Assembly: GCA_031296115.1 (NCBI GenBank)
Contig: JARLGI010000023.1
Span: forward strand, 1 to 64,000
Direction: 5' to 3'
Origin: Acidobacteriota bacterium
GTDB lineage: Bacteria > Acidobacteriota > Terriglobia > Terriglobales > Acidobacteriaceae
DNA: 64,000 bases
Each line of letters starts with the position of its first letter. Within the stretch, counting starts at the first letter, position 1. A model generated the notes under the pieces. That model searched no databases, had not been told where the DNA came from, and worked only from the letters and a program-made list of their open reading frames with translations. Below are positions 30,789 through 40,655 of this stretch, piece after piece. The position numbers and the translations under genes are program-made.

Positions 30789-32993
30789 TTAGTACTCCGC
30801 CAGTTCTGCCATCGCGTTATACAAATCCTCCGCCTGCGGCAGAATCTCGTCCTCCAACAGCGGCTGATAAGCCACAAACGTGTCCTTCGCACCTACACGT
30901 TTGACAGGCGCATCCAGCTGGTCGAACAGTTCATCGGCGATGCGGGCCGCAATCTCGGCGCCATAGCCCCAACTCAACATGTCTTCATGGGCCACCAACA
31001 CCCGGCTGGTCTTGGTCACGGAAGTTGCAATTGCCTCCCAGTCATACGGGCTCAGGGTGCGCAAATCGATCAACTCAACGCTAACCCCGTGCTCGCGCTC
31101 GAGCCGCTGGGCGGCTTGCAGAGCGCGCGGCACAACGGCACCGTAGGTAACGACCGTCAGGTCATGACCGGGACGAACGATCTTGGCCTTGCCGAACGGG
31201 ATCATGTAGTCCGGCCCGGGATAGGGTGCGCGTCCAAAGGTCTCACGATACAGGCGCTTGTGTTCCAGGAACAGCACCGGATCATCGCAACGGATGGCGG
31301 TGCGCAGCAGTCCATTTGCATCCAGAGCATTCGACGGGAAAACCACGCGCATCCCCGGCGTATGGGTAAACAGCACCTCGCCGCTTTGCGAGTGATACAC
31401 CGAGCCGCCGGTGAGGTAGCCGCCAATCGCAACCCGCACCACGGCAGGCGATGAAAAAGCATTGTTGGAGCGCCAACGCATTAGCGGCAGCTCGTTACGC
31501 AGTTGATGAAAGGCGGGCCAGATGTAATCGAAAAACTGGATTTCAACCACCGGCTTGAGCCCGCGCGTGGCCATGCCGACGGCGCGGCCAACGATGTTCG
31601 CCTCCGCCAGCGGCGAATTGAACACGCGCTCACATCCATACTCGCCCTGCAGTCCTGCGGTGAGTTTGAAGACCCCGCCCTTGCCTTTCACCTGCTTGTC
31701 TTTCAGATATTCTTCGCGGCTGCAATCGGCTACGTCCTCGCCGAACATCACAATGCGAGGATCGTGCGCCATTTCGTCTTTCAGACAGGCGTTGATGAGA
31801 TCGGCCATCGTTCTTTCCGGGCTGGCCGTGCCACGCTGCGACGGCACCGGATGCACCGCCTCGGTCTCAAAGGCGCTCGCTGCAGGATCGAGGTCAGGCG
31901 AGTAAACAAAGTGCAGGTAGGAACCGGGCGCGGGCAGCGCCGCCGCCACAGCGCGATCGGCTGCGTCCTGCACTTCCGCCTCGACGTCCTTTTCCAGGTT
32001 GTCAATGCCCTTCTCGTCGAGGATGCCCTCGCGAATCAGGAACAACTGGAAGCGCGTGATTGGGTCGCGTTCAACTTCTGATTTCCGCTCCGACTCCGGG
32101 CGATAGAGTTTCTCGTCGTCCGAGAGCGAGTGCGAATACGGCCGGATCACGTGTCCGTGCACAAAGGCGGGGCCATTGCCGGCGCGAATATAGTCAACCG
32201 CGGCCTTCAGAGCGGCATAGCTGGCCAGCGGATCGGTCCCGTCCACCTCGGCGAAGTAGAAGTTGGGAAAGCCTTTCACCAGCTTGCTGATGTTACCGCC
32301 GGCGGTGCCGACTTCGACCGGAACTGAAATGGCGTATTCGTTGTCTTCGATGAGGTACAACACCGGCAGCTTGAGGTTCGATGCCGAGTTCAGAGATTCC
32401 CAGAATTCGCCCTCGCTGGTGGTGCCGTCACCCGAGGAAACATAGACGACTTCGTCGCCGTGGAACGTGACGTCCTTAAACTGGCGATAGTCGCCCGCGG
32501 CCTTTTCCGCGGCTTCGGGATGGCGGGCGAAGTAGCGGCCGGCTTCGGCGCAGCCGACGGCTTGCAGGAACTGTGTTCCGGTCGGCGAAGATTGCGTCAC
32601 GATGTTCAGCTTCTTGTGTCCCCAGTGCGACGGCATCTGCCGGCCACCGGAATTCGGGTCGTCGGCCGCTCCGACCGCTTCCAGCATTTGCTCGTACGGT
32701 GTCATGCCAATCGTCAGGCAGAGCGCACGATCGCGATAGTAGGGATAGAACCAGTCGTAACTCGGCCGCAGAACCATACCGGCTGCCACCAGCAGCGCTT
32801 CGTGCCCGGCGCCTGAAATCTGAAAGAAAATTTTCTGCTGCCGTTTCAGCAGGATCTCGCGGTCGTCGAGCTTACGCGACAAATACATCAGCCGGTACAT
32901 TTCGATCAGTTGCTGCCGGGTGAGCCCCTCGTAATTTGCTTCGCGGACCGCCTGCTCGGCTGCAGCCGTCGGCTCTGCTTTAGTGGTTGCCAT
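30789..32993 (-). CDS. Fused E1 alpha-beta branched-chain 2-oxoacid dehydrogenase
   Basis: A 734-residue protein in which E1 alpha and E1 beta of a branched-chain 2-oxoacid (or similar) dehydrogenase complex are joined. The alpha half holds the TPP/Mg motif [15 protein letters not shown] ending near [11 protein letters not shown] (about residues 188-220). The beta half starts near residue 393 with [16 protein letters not shown] and has [31 protein letters not shown]-type and [14 protein letters not shown]. Such fusions are known in several phyla; most textbook E1 proteins are two genes. ATG 32993 has GAGG 6 nt ahead. No E2 or E3 lies nearby, so lipoyl partners are elsewhere. Substrate preference is not determined by sequence alone. 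Confidence 0.92.
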   Translation of the reverse strand: MATTKAEPTAAAEQAVREANYEGLTRQQLIEMYRLMYLSRKLDDREILLKRQQKIFFQISGAGHEALLVAAGMVLRPSYDWFYPYYRDRALCLTIGMTPYEQMLEAVGAADDPNSGGRQMPSHWGHKKLNIVTQSSPTGTQFLQAVGCAEAGRYFARHPEAAEKAAGDYRQFKDVTFHGDEVVYVSSGDGTTSEGEFWESLNSASNLKLPVLYLIEDNEYAISVPVEVGTAGGNISKLVKGFPNFYFAEVDGTDPLASYAALKAAVDYIRAGNGPAFVHGHVIRPYSHSLSDDEKLYRPESERKSEVERDPITRFQLFLIREGILDEKGIDNLEKDVEAEVQDAADRAVAAALPAPGSYLHFVYSPDLDPAASAFETEAVHPVPSQRGTASPERTMADLINACLKDEMAHDPRIVMFGEDVADCSREEYLKDKQVKGKGGVFKLTAGLQGEYGCERVFNSPLAEANIVGRAVGMATRGLKPVVEIQFFDYIWPAFHQLRNELPLMRWRSNNAFSSPAVVRVAIGGYLTGGSVYHSQSGEVLFTHTPGMRVVFPSNALDANGLLRTAIRCDDPVLFLEHKRLYRETFGRAPYPGPDYMIPFGKAKIVRPGHDLTVVTYGAVVPRALQAAQRLEREHGVSVELIDLRTLSPYDWEAIATSVTKTSRVLVAHEDMLSWGYGAEIAARIADELFDQLDAPVKRVGAKDTFVAYQPLLEDEILPQAEDLYNAMAELAEY

Positions 32994-33133
32994 CCCTTAC
33001 CTCAGAAGTGAGATACCGGTTCCAGTCACGGCTCGACACGTTTTTGTATTGTAAATGCCCCCGCCGCGGGCCTGCGAAGTCGGCACCGCCCAGGAGCGAT
33101 TGCGGCTCACCTGGGTGGCTATACTGGAGGGAG

Positions 33134-33856
33134 ATGATACGCACGTTCCGCCCCATTCCGCTGGACAAAATCAAGCTCGTCATTTTTGATCTCGACGGCA
33201 CGCTGATCGATTCAGAACTCGACCTGGCAGCCTCCGTCAACGCCATGTTGCGCCATCATGGCCGCAAAGAATTGCCGTTGGCCGTAATCGATTCCTACAT
33301 CGGTGACGGGGCTCCCACACTCATCCGCCGGGCGCTCGGCGATCCGTCCGATCGAGAGTTTCTGCAGGACGCGCTGAATTACTTCCTCGCCTATTATCGC
33401 GATCACAAGCTGGATAATACCCGCTCCTACGAAGGCATGAAGGAAGTCTTGCAGAAGTCCGCCAATCTCGATGGCACCCCGCGGAAACTGGCGGTATTAA
33501 CCAATAAACCGGTCCGGGCGTCGCAACACATCCTTGCTGGTTTGGGTTTGGCGGACCACTTCATGCAGGTTTATGGTGGGAACAGCTTCGACACTAAGAA
33601 GCCCGACCCGTTCGGCGCGAACCAATTGATGACCGAAGCCGGCGCCCAGCCGGAGGAAACAATCATGGTAGGCGACTCCGCGGTGGACATACTCACCGCG
33701 CGCAATGCCGGTATGTGGAGCGTAGGCGTGACCTACGGTTTCGCCCCGCAGACCCTAGAGCAGGTGCCGCCCGACGTGCTGGTAGATACTCCCGCGGAGT
33801 TGGCAATCGCTCTCACTGTGGCTGCCGTACCCAGCGAAGCCGTTCAGCCAAAGTAA
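33134..33856 (+). CDS. gph: HAD-family phosphatase, phosphoglycolate phosphatase type
   Basis: A 240-residue haloacid-dehalogenase-type hydrolase, probably phosphoglycolate phosphatase, which removes 2-phosphoglycolate. Motif I is FDLDGTLIDSELDL (catalytic Asp near residues 21-23), motif II VLTNKP, and motif IV VGDSAVDILTARNAG. The helical cap between motifs I and II is intact. GGAGG sits only 3 nt before ATG 33134, which is close but acceptable. The open frame continues to 32987, but the first 49 residues are not family-like. It is the first of two plus-strand genes, 23 nt apart from the membrane protein. A related sugar-phosphate activity is possible. Confidence 0.85.
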   Translation: MIRTFRPIPLDKIKLVIFDLDGTLIDSELDLAASVNAMLRHHGRKELPLAVIDSYIGDGAPTLIRRALGDPSDREFLQDALNYFLAYYRDHKLDNTRSYEGMKEVLQKSANLDGTPRKLAVLTNKPVRASQHILAGLGLADHFMQVYGGNSFDTKKPDPFGANQLMTEAGAQPEETIMVGDSAVDILTARNAGMWSVGVTYGFAPQTLEQVPPDVLVDTPAELAIALTVAAVPSEAVQPK

Positions 33857-33879
33857 TTGGCTGCTGCTATTCTGATCGC

Positions 33880-34875
33880 ATGTCGCAGCCCGCTCGCAGG
33901 CATTCCGCGTTCCAGGACGGCTTTGCTGCTCTCTGGCATGACCCTGCCCTGTTACTGGCGGAGCTCACCTGGCGATGGTGCTTCGGATTCTCGGCGTGGG
34001 CCCTGGCGATCATTTCCGCTGCACTATTCCTCGACAGCCTGAAAATCTCTCACGGCGACGAGTTCCTGCTGGGCACGCTGCAGCCCCTGCTCATCAGCAG
34101 CGCCGTGCGCCACATTCTTCATGGCAGCGCCACGCGCTTTCTGGCACAACAGGTCGCACTTTTCCTCGGCCTCACCTTGCTATGGTCTCTCGCCGCAACC
34201 GCTGGTCGAGCCGCCACGCTTGGCCGCCTGGTTGCGATGTTCAGCGCCGACGAAGAGCCGGAAACCTTGCGCTGGGAATTTGGCCCAATCTTCGTTCTGC
34301 AATTACTGCGCGCCATATGGTCCCTGATCGCGCTCACTGTGATGATCCTGTTGCTGGCACTCGGGACCATCATGGCCGCTGACGCCCGTCCAATGCGGGC
34401 CGCGCTTTTGCTGTCATTCGGCGTCGGACTAGCGTGGGCCTTCGGAGCAGTACTGAATTGGTTTTTCGCGGTGACCCCCTTGTTCTGCATCCGAACCAGC
34501 GCCGGTGCAATGGACGCCCTGGCTCAATGCGTGAATTTTGCTGCCCGCCAGTCCGGGCGGTTGTTCGGACTAGGCCTGGGATTCGGCGCACTGCGTTTGG
34601 TATGGGCGGGCACGATGTTCTTTGTGGTGCTGGCGCCAATCAATTGGGCCCGTCACATTGCGCCCGGGTGGGTAATCGTTGCAATGGTGTTGCTCGCACT
34701 TATCTACTTCGCCGGAGCCGACCTGTTATATCTCGCCCGCCTGGGCGCGTACGCCTCCCTGGCAGAAGACGATTCCCGGCCCGCCGAGGAGGAAGCCGTT
34801 CAGCCGGCGGTTTCCCCCATCCCTGCGACTGAGTCGCATGAAGTTCCACAGATTCCTGAGACTGCGACTGGCTAA
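33880..34875 (+). CDS. Multi-spanning membrane protein of unknown function
   Basis: A 331-residue inner-membrane protein with about six hydrophobic segments (AWALAIISAALFL, LFLGLTLLWSLAAT, LIALTVMILLLALGTIM, WAFGAVLNWFFAV, MFFVVLAPINW, VIVAMVLLALIYFAG). Between them, short charged loops hold AMDALAQCVNFAARQ. The C-terminus is a hydrophilic tail rich in Glu and Pro (EDDSRPAEEEAVQP). I do not recognise a named family; it resembles membrane proteins of the glycerophosphoryl diester or exporter-accessory type only loosely. It starts at ATG 33880, 23 nt after the phosphatase, so the two probably share a transcript. A terminator hairpin follows on the shared convergent end with transketolase. Confidence 0.75.
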   Translation: MSQPARRHSAFQDGFAALWHDPALLLAELTWRWCFGFSAWALAIISAALFLDSLKISHGDEFLLGTLQPLLISSAVRHILHGSATRFLAQQVALFLGLTLLWSLAATAGRAATLGRLVAMFSADEEPETLRWEFGPIFVLQLLRAIWSLIALTVMILLLALGTIMAADARPMRAALLLSFGVGLAWAFGAVLNWFFAVTPLFCIRTSAGAMDALAQCVNFAARQSGRLFGLGLGFGALRLVWAGTMFFVVLAPINWARHIAPGWVIVAMVLLALIYFAGADLLYLARLGAYASLAEDDSRPAEEEAVQPAVSPIPATESHEVPQIPETATG

Positions 34876-34892
34876 ACCTCCTCCCGCGCAAA

Positions 34893-34914
34893 AGCCCCGC
34901 CGTTTGGCGGGGCT
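34893..34914 (-). terminator. Rho-independent terminator after transketolase
   Basis: AGCCCCGCC / GGCGGGGCT 9-bp stem with GTTT loop. In minus-strand sense it is followed by TTTTGC, and lies about 20 nt past the transketolase stop. It may also serve the convergent membrane-protein gene. Confidence 0.75.
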
Positions 34915-34934
34915 CGATCGGCTTGATGTTCGGC

Positions 34935-36998
34935 TTAATGTGTTAACTGGAAGCGCTCTTCAGTTTTCTTGGCGCTCTTTGCTTTTGCTATGCTTAGCAC
35001 TTCCACTGCTTTCTGGGCGATGTGCTCGGCGCTGACCTCGAACTCCTTGATCAGTTCCCATGGCGCGCCGGAATCGCCGAAGCGGTCTTTCACGCCAATT
35101 GCGCCGGTAATCACCGGGGTGCCGTACAACTCAGGACTCTCGGTAAGGATGCCGCTCACCCGCCACGCAAGGGCGCCGATCTGGTGCTCCTCCGCGGTGA
35201 CGATCACTCCCGTTTCCTTCGCCGCCCGAATGATGGCGGTCTCGTCGATGGGCTTCATGGTGTGAATATTGATGACGCGAGCTTCGTATCCGAACTCCTG
35301 CTTGAGGATCCAGGCCGCCCGCATGGCTTCCGGCACCATCGGCCCGCAGGCGATGATGCTGAGGTCTTCGTTTTCGTTGTCACAGTTAGGCGCCAGCACG
35401 GTGTCGAACGCGTCGATCATCTCCGGCGCTTCCCGCCGCAGCCGGATGACGTTCGCCATCCCAAACACAAACGGCGTCTCCTCACGGGTAACAACCGGAG
35501 TGGCCTCGCGCGCGAAGCGGATGAATTTTGGCCCGACATGCTGCAGCAGCAGGTAGTCGGTCGCCTTGCGGGTTTCCACGGCATCGCACGGCACGACCAC
35601 CGACATGTTGGGCAGGCCGCACATGGCGAATAGATCTTCCAGCGCCTGGTGAGTGGCGCCGTCAGGGCCTACCGAAACTCCGCCGTGCGCTCCCGCAATC
35701 ATCACATTGAAGTTTCCATAACAGATGGAGACGCGGATCTGGTCGAGATTGCGCGCGGCCGCGAAGGTGCCGTAGGTTCCGAACACGGGCAGCTTTCCAT
35801 CCCTCGCCAGCCCCACCGCAGCCGCTGTAGCTGACTGCTCGGCTATACCCATGCTGATCCAACGGTTCTTGCGCTCCGGCTTGCCGCTGTAAAAATCGCT
35901 GATGGTGATCGAACCCGAGATGTCCAGCCCAAGACAGACAATGCGCTCGTCGTCGCCGTTGTTCTGTAGCGACTGGCCGAAGCCCTTGCGCGTCGGCTCC
36001 ATCTTGACCTTCATCTGCGTGCCGCGGTTCCACCAGTAGTCGCGAGAGAAACTGGGTGTCTTGGCAGCGAGCGTGACCTCGACTTCCTTCTGATACTCCT
36101 TCGCCTTCGCCAGGAGCGCGTCGTAGGCGATCGTTTCCTTCAGACCGAGCTCGTCGAGGGCCTTCACCAGTTCGTCATAGTTCGGCGCCTTGCCGTGCCA
36201 GCCGGCAACATTTTCCATGAAGCTGACGCCCTTGCCCTTCACCGTGTTGGCGATGATTACTGTAGGTTTGCCGGCCGCCGGAATACTCTTTGCCTTCTGC
36301 AGGCCGTCCACCACCTGGGTCATGTCGTGTCCATCCACCACGATGACTTCCCAGCCGAAGCTGCGATAGCGCTCCTCCAGCGGCTCGACGTTCATCACGT
36401 CTTTCACCCAGCCGTCAATCTGCAGGCGGTTACGGTCGATGATGCCGACGAGGTTGTCGAGCTTGAAGTGTGAGGCTTCCATCACGGCTTCCCAGATGTT
36501 GCCTTCCTGCTGCTCGCCGTCGCCCATGATGCAGAACACCGTGTGCTTGTCGTTATCGAGCTTGCCGGCGAGCGCCATGCCCACCGCGATGCTCAGGCCC
36601 TGCCCCAGCGAGCCGCTGGAGACCTCGACGCCGGGCAGCTTCAAACGGTGCGGATGTCCCTGAAACGGAGAATAGAGCTTACGCAGGGTAACGATGTCCT
36701 CGATGGGAAAATAGCCGGCGAAGCCGAGTCCCAGGTAAAGCGCGGGCGCCTTGTGCCCAGCGGACCAGATGATACGGTCGCGCTTGTCCCAGTCGGGATT
36801 GTTCGGATCGTGATTGGCCACCTTGAGGTAGAGGGCCGCAACAATCTCCATCATGGAGAGCGTGCCTCCGGAATGTCCGGAGCCGGCGGCGCATAGGGCG
36901 ACGAGGTCGTAGCCGCGCATCAAGCGGGCGGCCTGTTCGAGTTCTGTAAGGGAAAAATCGCGGACAACGGCTTTCGAAAAAGCGTTGACGATCGGCAT
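34935..36998 (-). CDS. tkt: Transketolase
   Basis: A 687-residue transketolase that moves two-carbon units between sugar phosphates in the pentose phosphate and Calvin-type pathways, cytoplasmic. The TPP-binding parts are GSGHSGGTLSMMEIVAA near residue 40 and the Mg motif GDGEQQEGNIWEAVMEASH with N near residue 190 (IIDRNRLQIDG). The pyrimidine domain has FGTYGTFAAARNLDQIR and GAHGGVSVGPDGATHQALED. The length is that of full-size transketolase rather than the split forms. ATG 36998 has AAAGGA 7 nt before it; a TTG two codons earlier is ignored. A perfect GTGA-N6-TCAC site lies about 115 bp upstream. It is a single gene with its own terminator. Confidence 0.95.
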   Translation of the reverse strand: MPIVNAFSKAVVRDFSLTELEQAARLMRGYDLVALCAAGSGHSGGTLSMMEIVAALYLKVANHDPNNPDWDKRDRIIWSAGHKAPALYLGLGFAGYFPIEDIVTLRKLYSPFQGHPHRLKLPGVEVSSGSLGQGLSIAVGMALAGKLDNDKHTVFCIMGDGEQQEGNIWEAVMEASHFKLDNLVGIIDRNRLQIDGWVKDVMNVEPLEERYRSFGWEVIVVDGHDMTQVVDGLQKAKSIPAAGKPTVIIANTVKGKGVSFMENVAGWHGKAPNYDELVKALDELGLKETIAYDALLAKAKEYQKEVEVTLAAKTPSFSRDYWWNRGTQMKVKMEPTRKGFGQSLQNNGDDERIVCLGLDISGSITISDFYSGKPERKNRWISMGIAEQSATAAAVGLARDGKLPVFGTYGTFAAARNLDQIRVSICYGNFNVMIAGAHGGVSVGPDGATHQALEDLFAMCGLPNMSVVVPCDAVETRKATDYLLLQHVGPKFIRFAREATPVVTREETPFVFGMANVIRLRREAPEMIDAFDTVLAPNCDNENEDLSIIACGPMVPEAMRAAWILKQEFGYEARVINIHTMKPIDETAIIRAAKETGVIVTAEEHQIGALAWRVSGILTESPELYGTPVITGAIGVKDRFGDSGAPWELIKEFEVSAEHIAQKAVEVLSIAKAKSAKKTEERFQLTH

Positions 36999-37113
36999 GA
37001 CCAATCCTTTGTGCGGGTGAGGGCAAATGCGCTCGGGCGCGCGCCTTCAGAAGAACCCGCGATATGTGGGACCCCGGTAAAACTTAGGCTAGGCTGACAA
37101 GAACATAGGGTCA

Positions 37114-37127
37114 GTGAGGTAAATCAC
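37114..37127. promoter_or_regulatory. Crp/Fnr-like inverted repeat upstream of transketolase
   Basis: GTGA-ggtaaa-TCAC, a symmetric 4-6-4 site of the Crp/Fnr half-site spacing. It lies 115 bp upstream of tkt in the gap between tkt and the DUF2721 gene. No Crp/Fnr regulator gene is in the window. Confidence 0.35.
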
Positions 37128-37165
37128 GTGGGTCTGTGACGTGGGTCGCCGGCGACTCGCGCCCC

Positions 37166-37615
37166 TTACCGCGGCTTTCCGCTGCCGAGTTCCAACTCCA
37201 GGGCGGCCAGCGAGACACTGATGTCGCGAATGGAGTAATAAATGGAAACCACCAGGGCCAGCAGGCACAAGGCGAAGAACGGCAATGCCACTAAGTCAAG
37301 GTGCAGCCCGAGCACGCCTTCGGCGAAGAGCGACAGAATGGTCAGCGACACAAAGAAGATGCTCCACGAGGCATAGATCATGGAGGAACGCAGCAAACGC
37401 GCGCGCTGATGGGTGTGTTGCAGCTGCTCTTCCAGATGCTTAACGCGGGCGTGGCCAGGCTCGCTCTCGTCGAGGTCGCGCTTCAGCAAGCGCGCCCGGT
37501 CGATGGCGCGTCCATAACGGTTGGTGATGCTGAGCAGCAGCAGGCCAACGCCGGAGATGACGATGACCGGGGCGATGGCGCCCGTCAGGATTTGCACGAC
37601 TGTGGATGTGGGCAT
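37166..37615 (-). CDS. DUF2721 family membrane protein
   Basis: A 149-residue protein from ATG 37615 with GAGAG just upstream. Three hydrophobic segments: VVQILTGAIAPVIVISGVGLL, then IFFVSLTILSLFAEGVL and FFALCLLALVVSIYY. Between the first two is a charged helical stretch (RYGRAIDRARLLKRDLDE, HLEEQLQHTHQRARLLR), the arrangement of the DUF2721 family, whose role is not known. It ends LELELGSGKPR. It is divergent from the flavoprotein gene on the plus strand. The frame extends far upstream to 37906, but that part is a Ser/Pro-rich antisense-type run inside the flavoprotein, so I leave it out. Confidence 0.85.
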   Translation of the reverse strand: MPTSTVVQILTGAIAPVIVISGVGLLLLSITNRYGRAIDRARLLKRDLDESEPGHARVKHLEEQLQHTHQRARLLRSSMIYASWSIFFVSLTILSLFAEGVLGLHLDLVALPFFALCLLALVVSIYYSIRDISVSLAALELELGSGKPR

Positions 37616-37724
37616 GTGTCTCTCGACGCTACCTATCATGCACGATTTGGGCACGATATTGCCATCACTGCGGCCGCCCCCCGCGGGGAATACAATGCTG
37701 GGTTCGGTCGAGGCCTGAAACAAT

Positions 37725-38885
37725 ATGCAAACCGCAGAGGTGGTAATTGTCGGTGGCGGCATCGTGGGCACCAGCATTGCCTGGCATCTGGCAGACGCGG
37801 GCTGCCATGACGCGCTCATCGTCGAGCGCGAATCGCACCAGGGCAAAGGTTCCACCGGCAAGAGCATGGGAGGCGTTCGCGCGCAGTTCGCGACCGCGCC
37901 CAACATCCAGATGTCGCTTTACTCGATCCCCTTCTATGCCGCCTTCGAAGAGCGGCTAGGCCTGCCTTCGGAATATCGCGGGCAGGGTTATCTGTTCGTG
38001 GCGACGAAGCAGGCCCATCTCGACTACCTCGAAACCAACCAGCGCCTCCAGAAATCGCTGGGGTTGCAACAGGTGAGGATGCTGACACGCGAAGAGATCA
38101 TCGCGACGGTCCCGCAACTGCGCTCCGACGATATCCTCGGCGGCAGCTTTTGTCCGACCGATGGATTCGTCGATCCCTACAGCGTCATGGTGGGATTCAC
38201 CACACGAGCGTGCGAACAGGGTGCGAAGCTGTGGCGATCGACCGAAGTCACCGGAATCACGGTCGAAGACGGCAAGCTCAGCAGCGTAGCAACTTCCCGC
38301 GGTCCGGTCAGCACCCGCGTTGTGGTCAACGCCGCCGGCCCCTGGGCGGCGCAAGTTGCGGCCCTCGCGGGAATCGACCTCCCAGTGGAACCGTTGCGCC
38401 GGCAGTTGATTCCCACCGAGCCCTTCGACGGGGTCTCTCATGCCATCCCCATGGTCATCGACATGACCAATGGCTTTCACTTCCGCCCGGAGAGCCTGGG
38501 ATTTCTGCTGGCCTGGAATGATCCGGAAGAAACAACGGGATACAAAACGGATTTCGAGCCTTCGTTCATTGAGAAGGTCCTGGTGCGCGCGGCCGACCGC
38601 GTTCCCTGCTTCGAAAATCTTGCGGTCAACCCAAAACGCGCGTGGGCTGGCCTCTACGAGATGTCGCCCGACCATCACGCCATCATCGGCGAAACTCCGG
38701 AGGTGCAGGGCTTCTTCTGCGCCAATGGCTTCAGCGGACACGGCGTGATGCACGCGCCCGCATCCGGCAAGATCGTTGCTGACTTGATCGTGCACGGCAA
38801 GACAGAGGTTGTAAGCGAAGTCGAAGCGCTAGGCCCGGCGCGTTTCGCGAGGGGCGCGTTGCTGCACGAGACAGCCGTATTGTGA
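37725..38885 (+). CDS. DAO-family FAD-dependent oxidoreductase
   Basis: A 386-residue flavoprotein of the DAO fold (sarcosine oxidase beta / D-amino-acid dehydrogenase-like). The N-terminus VVIVGGGIVGTSIAWHLADAG binds FAD. GKSMGGVRAQFATAPNIQM lies near residue 46, and VVVNAAGPWAAQVAAL near residue 205. The C-terminus has GLYEMSPDHHAIIGE and FFCANGFSGHGVMHAPA, which close the FAD site. It probably oxidises an N-methyl amino acid or another secondary amine; no substrate can be read. It is convergent with an aldehyde dehydrogenase that could process aldehydes released by such amine oxidation, but the two are not in one operon. No strong ribosome binding site is seen before the ATG at 37725. Confidence 0.85.
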   Translation: MQTAEVVIVGGGIVGTSIAWHLADAGCHDALIVERESHQGKGSTGKSMGGVRAQFATAPNIQMSLYSIPFYAAFEERLGLPSEYRGQGYLFVATKQAHLDYLETNQRLQKSLGLQQVRMLTREEIIATVPQLRSDDILGGSFCPTDGFVDPYSVMVGFTTRACEQGAKLWRSTEVTGITVEDGKLSSVATSRGPVSTRVVVNAAGPWAAQVAALAGIDLPVEPLRRQLIPTEPFDGVSHAIPMVIDMTNGFHFRPESLGFLLAWNDPEETTGYKTDFEPSFIEKVLVRAADRVPCFENLAVNPKRAWAGLYEMSPDHHAIIGETPEVQGFFCANGFSGHGVMHAPASGKIVADLIVHGKTEVVSEVEALGPARFARGALLHETAVL

Positions 38886-38906
38886 TTCCGCCCTAAAGCG
38901 ATAAAG

Positions 38907-38930
38907 GGCCGCGGCGACAGTGCCGCAGCC
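38907..38930 (-). terminator. Rho-independent terminator after aldehyde dehydrogenase
   Basis: GGCCGCGGC / GCCGCAGCC, a 9-bp stem with one wobble pair and a 6-nt loop, 25 nt past the minus-strand gene stop. It is followed by CTTTATCGCTTT in that sense. Confidence 0.65.
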
Positions 38931-38954
38931 CCAACCAGCTTCGCTCGCAGCGGA

Positions 38955-40442
38955 TTAAAGCTGCGCGCAGACGGTTTTCACTTCTGTGTAAAGCTCAAGC
39001 GACTCGTGGCCCATCTCGCGGCCCCAGCCCGACTGCTTGTATCCGCCAAAGGGCAGCGACGCATCGAAGACGTTGTAGCAGTTGATCCACACCGTTCCAG
39101 CGCGCAGCTTCTCGGCCACACGATGCGCCTTGCTGATATCGCGCGTCCACACCGCGCCGGCCAAGCCGTATTCGCTCTGGTTGGCTTCGGCAATCAACTT
39201 GTCGATGTCGGTGAACGGCATGGCACAGACCACCGGACCAAAGATCTCCTCGCGGACGACCTTCATGCTGGGATTGGTCTTCACCATCACCGTGGGCTCC
39301 ACGAAGTAGCCCGAGCCGGCGCGCTTATGGCCGCCGACCACGGCCTCAGCGCCTTCGCTGAATCCGCTCTCCAGATAGTTGCAAACGCGGTTGAGCTGTT
39401 CCTCGGAAACCAACGGACCCATGGAGGTGTCGGGATCGAAGCCCGGTCCGATCTTGATTTTCTTGGCTTCATCGGCGACGCCGCTCACCACCTTATCGAA
39501 CATGCTCTGCTCGATGTACAGGCGCGAACCGGCGCAGCAGCATTGGCCGTGATTGAAGAAGATGGCGCTGGAGGCTCCGGCAATCGTGGACGAGATATCG
39601 GCGTCAGCAAAAACAATGTTGGGCGACTTGCCACCCAATTCGAGCGTGACCTTCTTCAGATTGCCCGCCGCGGCCTGCACAATCAGTTTGCCGACTTCGG
39701 TCGAGCCGGTGAAGGCAATCTTGTCGACGTCGGGATGCGCGGCCAGCGCAGCGCCCGCGGTTTCGCCGTAGCCGGTTACGACATTGACCACGCCGGCCGG
39801 GAAGCCAGCTTCCGCGATGAGTTCAGCCAGCAGCAGCGCGCTCAACGGAGTCTGCTCAGCCGGTTTCAGGACCACGGTGCAACCGGTCGCCAGGGCCGGC
39901 CCTAGCTTCCACGCCGCCATCAATAGAGGGAAATTCCATGGGATGATCTGGCCGACCACGCCGATCGGCTCGCGCCGCGTATAAGCGAAGTACTTCGGCG
40001 AAAACGGAATGGTGTTGCCTTCGATCTTGGTCGCCCAACCCGCCATGTAGTGGAACAGGTCCGCCGCCAGGGGAACATCGGCGACACGGGCGACCGCGAG
40101 CGGCTTGCCGTTGTCGAGGCTCTCCAGCTGCGCCAGTTCCTCCAAGTGCTCTTCGATGAGGTCGCCGAGCTTCCAGATGAGACGGCCGCGCTGCGACGCC
40201 GACATGCTCGGCCACGCGCCGGTCTCGAAGGCGGCGCGCGCTGCCTTTACCGCGCGATTGATGTCTTCGCGATCACCTTCGGCGACCTGCGCCATCACCT
40301 CGCCGGTCGCGGGATTATAGGAGGGAAAGGTCTTACCAGACGCCGCCTCCACCCACTTGCCGTTGATAAACATTTTCCGGGGCCTGCCGACAAAGTCTGC
40401 GACCCGGCTGTGCATTTGCGCTGTGCTCACTGCGGTAGACAT
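38955..40442 (-). CDS. NAD(P)-dependent aldehyde dehydrogenase
   Basis: A 495-residue class-1/2-type aldehyde dehydrogenase (betaine/retinal/phenylacetaldehyde group), cytoplasmic, oxidising an aldehyde to its acid. IPWNFPLLMAAWKLGPALA and FTGSTEVGKLI bind the cofactor, and LELGGKSPNIVFADAD carries the general base Glu. The active-site Cys is in FFNHGQCCCAGSRLY, which has three cysteines in a row rather than the usual one or two. GYKQSGWGREMG near the end is typical. I prefer ATG 40442 (GGGAGG 6 nt upstream); the ATG just before it is also possible. It is a single gene with a terminator. The substrate is not determined. Confidence 0.93.
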   Translation of the reverse strand: MSTAVSTAQMHSRVADFVGRPRKMFINGKWVEAASGKTFPSYNPATGEVMAQVAEGDREDINRAVKAARAAFETGAWPSMSASQRGRLIWKLGDLIEEHLEELAQLESLDNGKPLAVARVADVPLAADLFHYMAGWATKIEGNTIPFSPKYFAYTRREPIGVVGQIIPWNFPLLMAAWKLGPALATGCTVVLKPAEQTPLSALLLAELIAEAGFPAGVVNVVTGYGETAGAALAAHPDVDKIAFTGSTEVGKLIVQAAAGNLKKVTLELGGKSPNIVFADADISSTIAGASSAIFFNHGQCCCAGSRLYIEQSMFDKVVSGVADEAKKIKIGPGFDPDTSMGPLVSEEQLNRVCNYLESGFSEGAEAVVGGHKRAGSGYFVEPTVMVKTNPSMKVVREEIFGPVVCAMPFTDIDKLIAEANQSEYGLAGAVWTRDISKAHRVAEKLRAGTVWINCYNVFDASLPFGGYKQSGWGREMGHESLELYTEVKTVCAQL

Positions 40443-40655
40443 CATGGACCTCCCAGGCAAAGTGCTCCACACTTTGCATGCAATGTTGAAGTGAAAAGAC
40501 CCTTAGTAATGACGGCCGCGGAGATGGTCAACGCCGGCACGCGCAGCCCCCACATCCACGCGCCAAAGTCTACCAGAGGAACCGGGCTGCGCGTCACATT
40601 GGGCCGTCATGGTCCGAGGTTCGCTGCCGGCCCCACCTGTTACTATCTGCGTCAA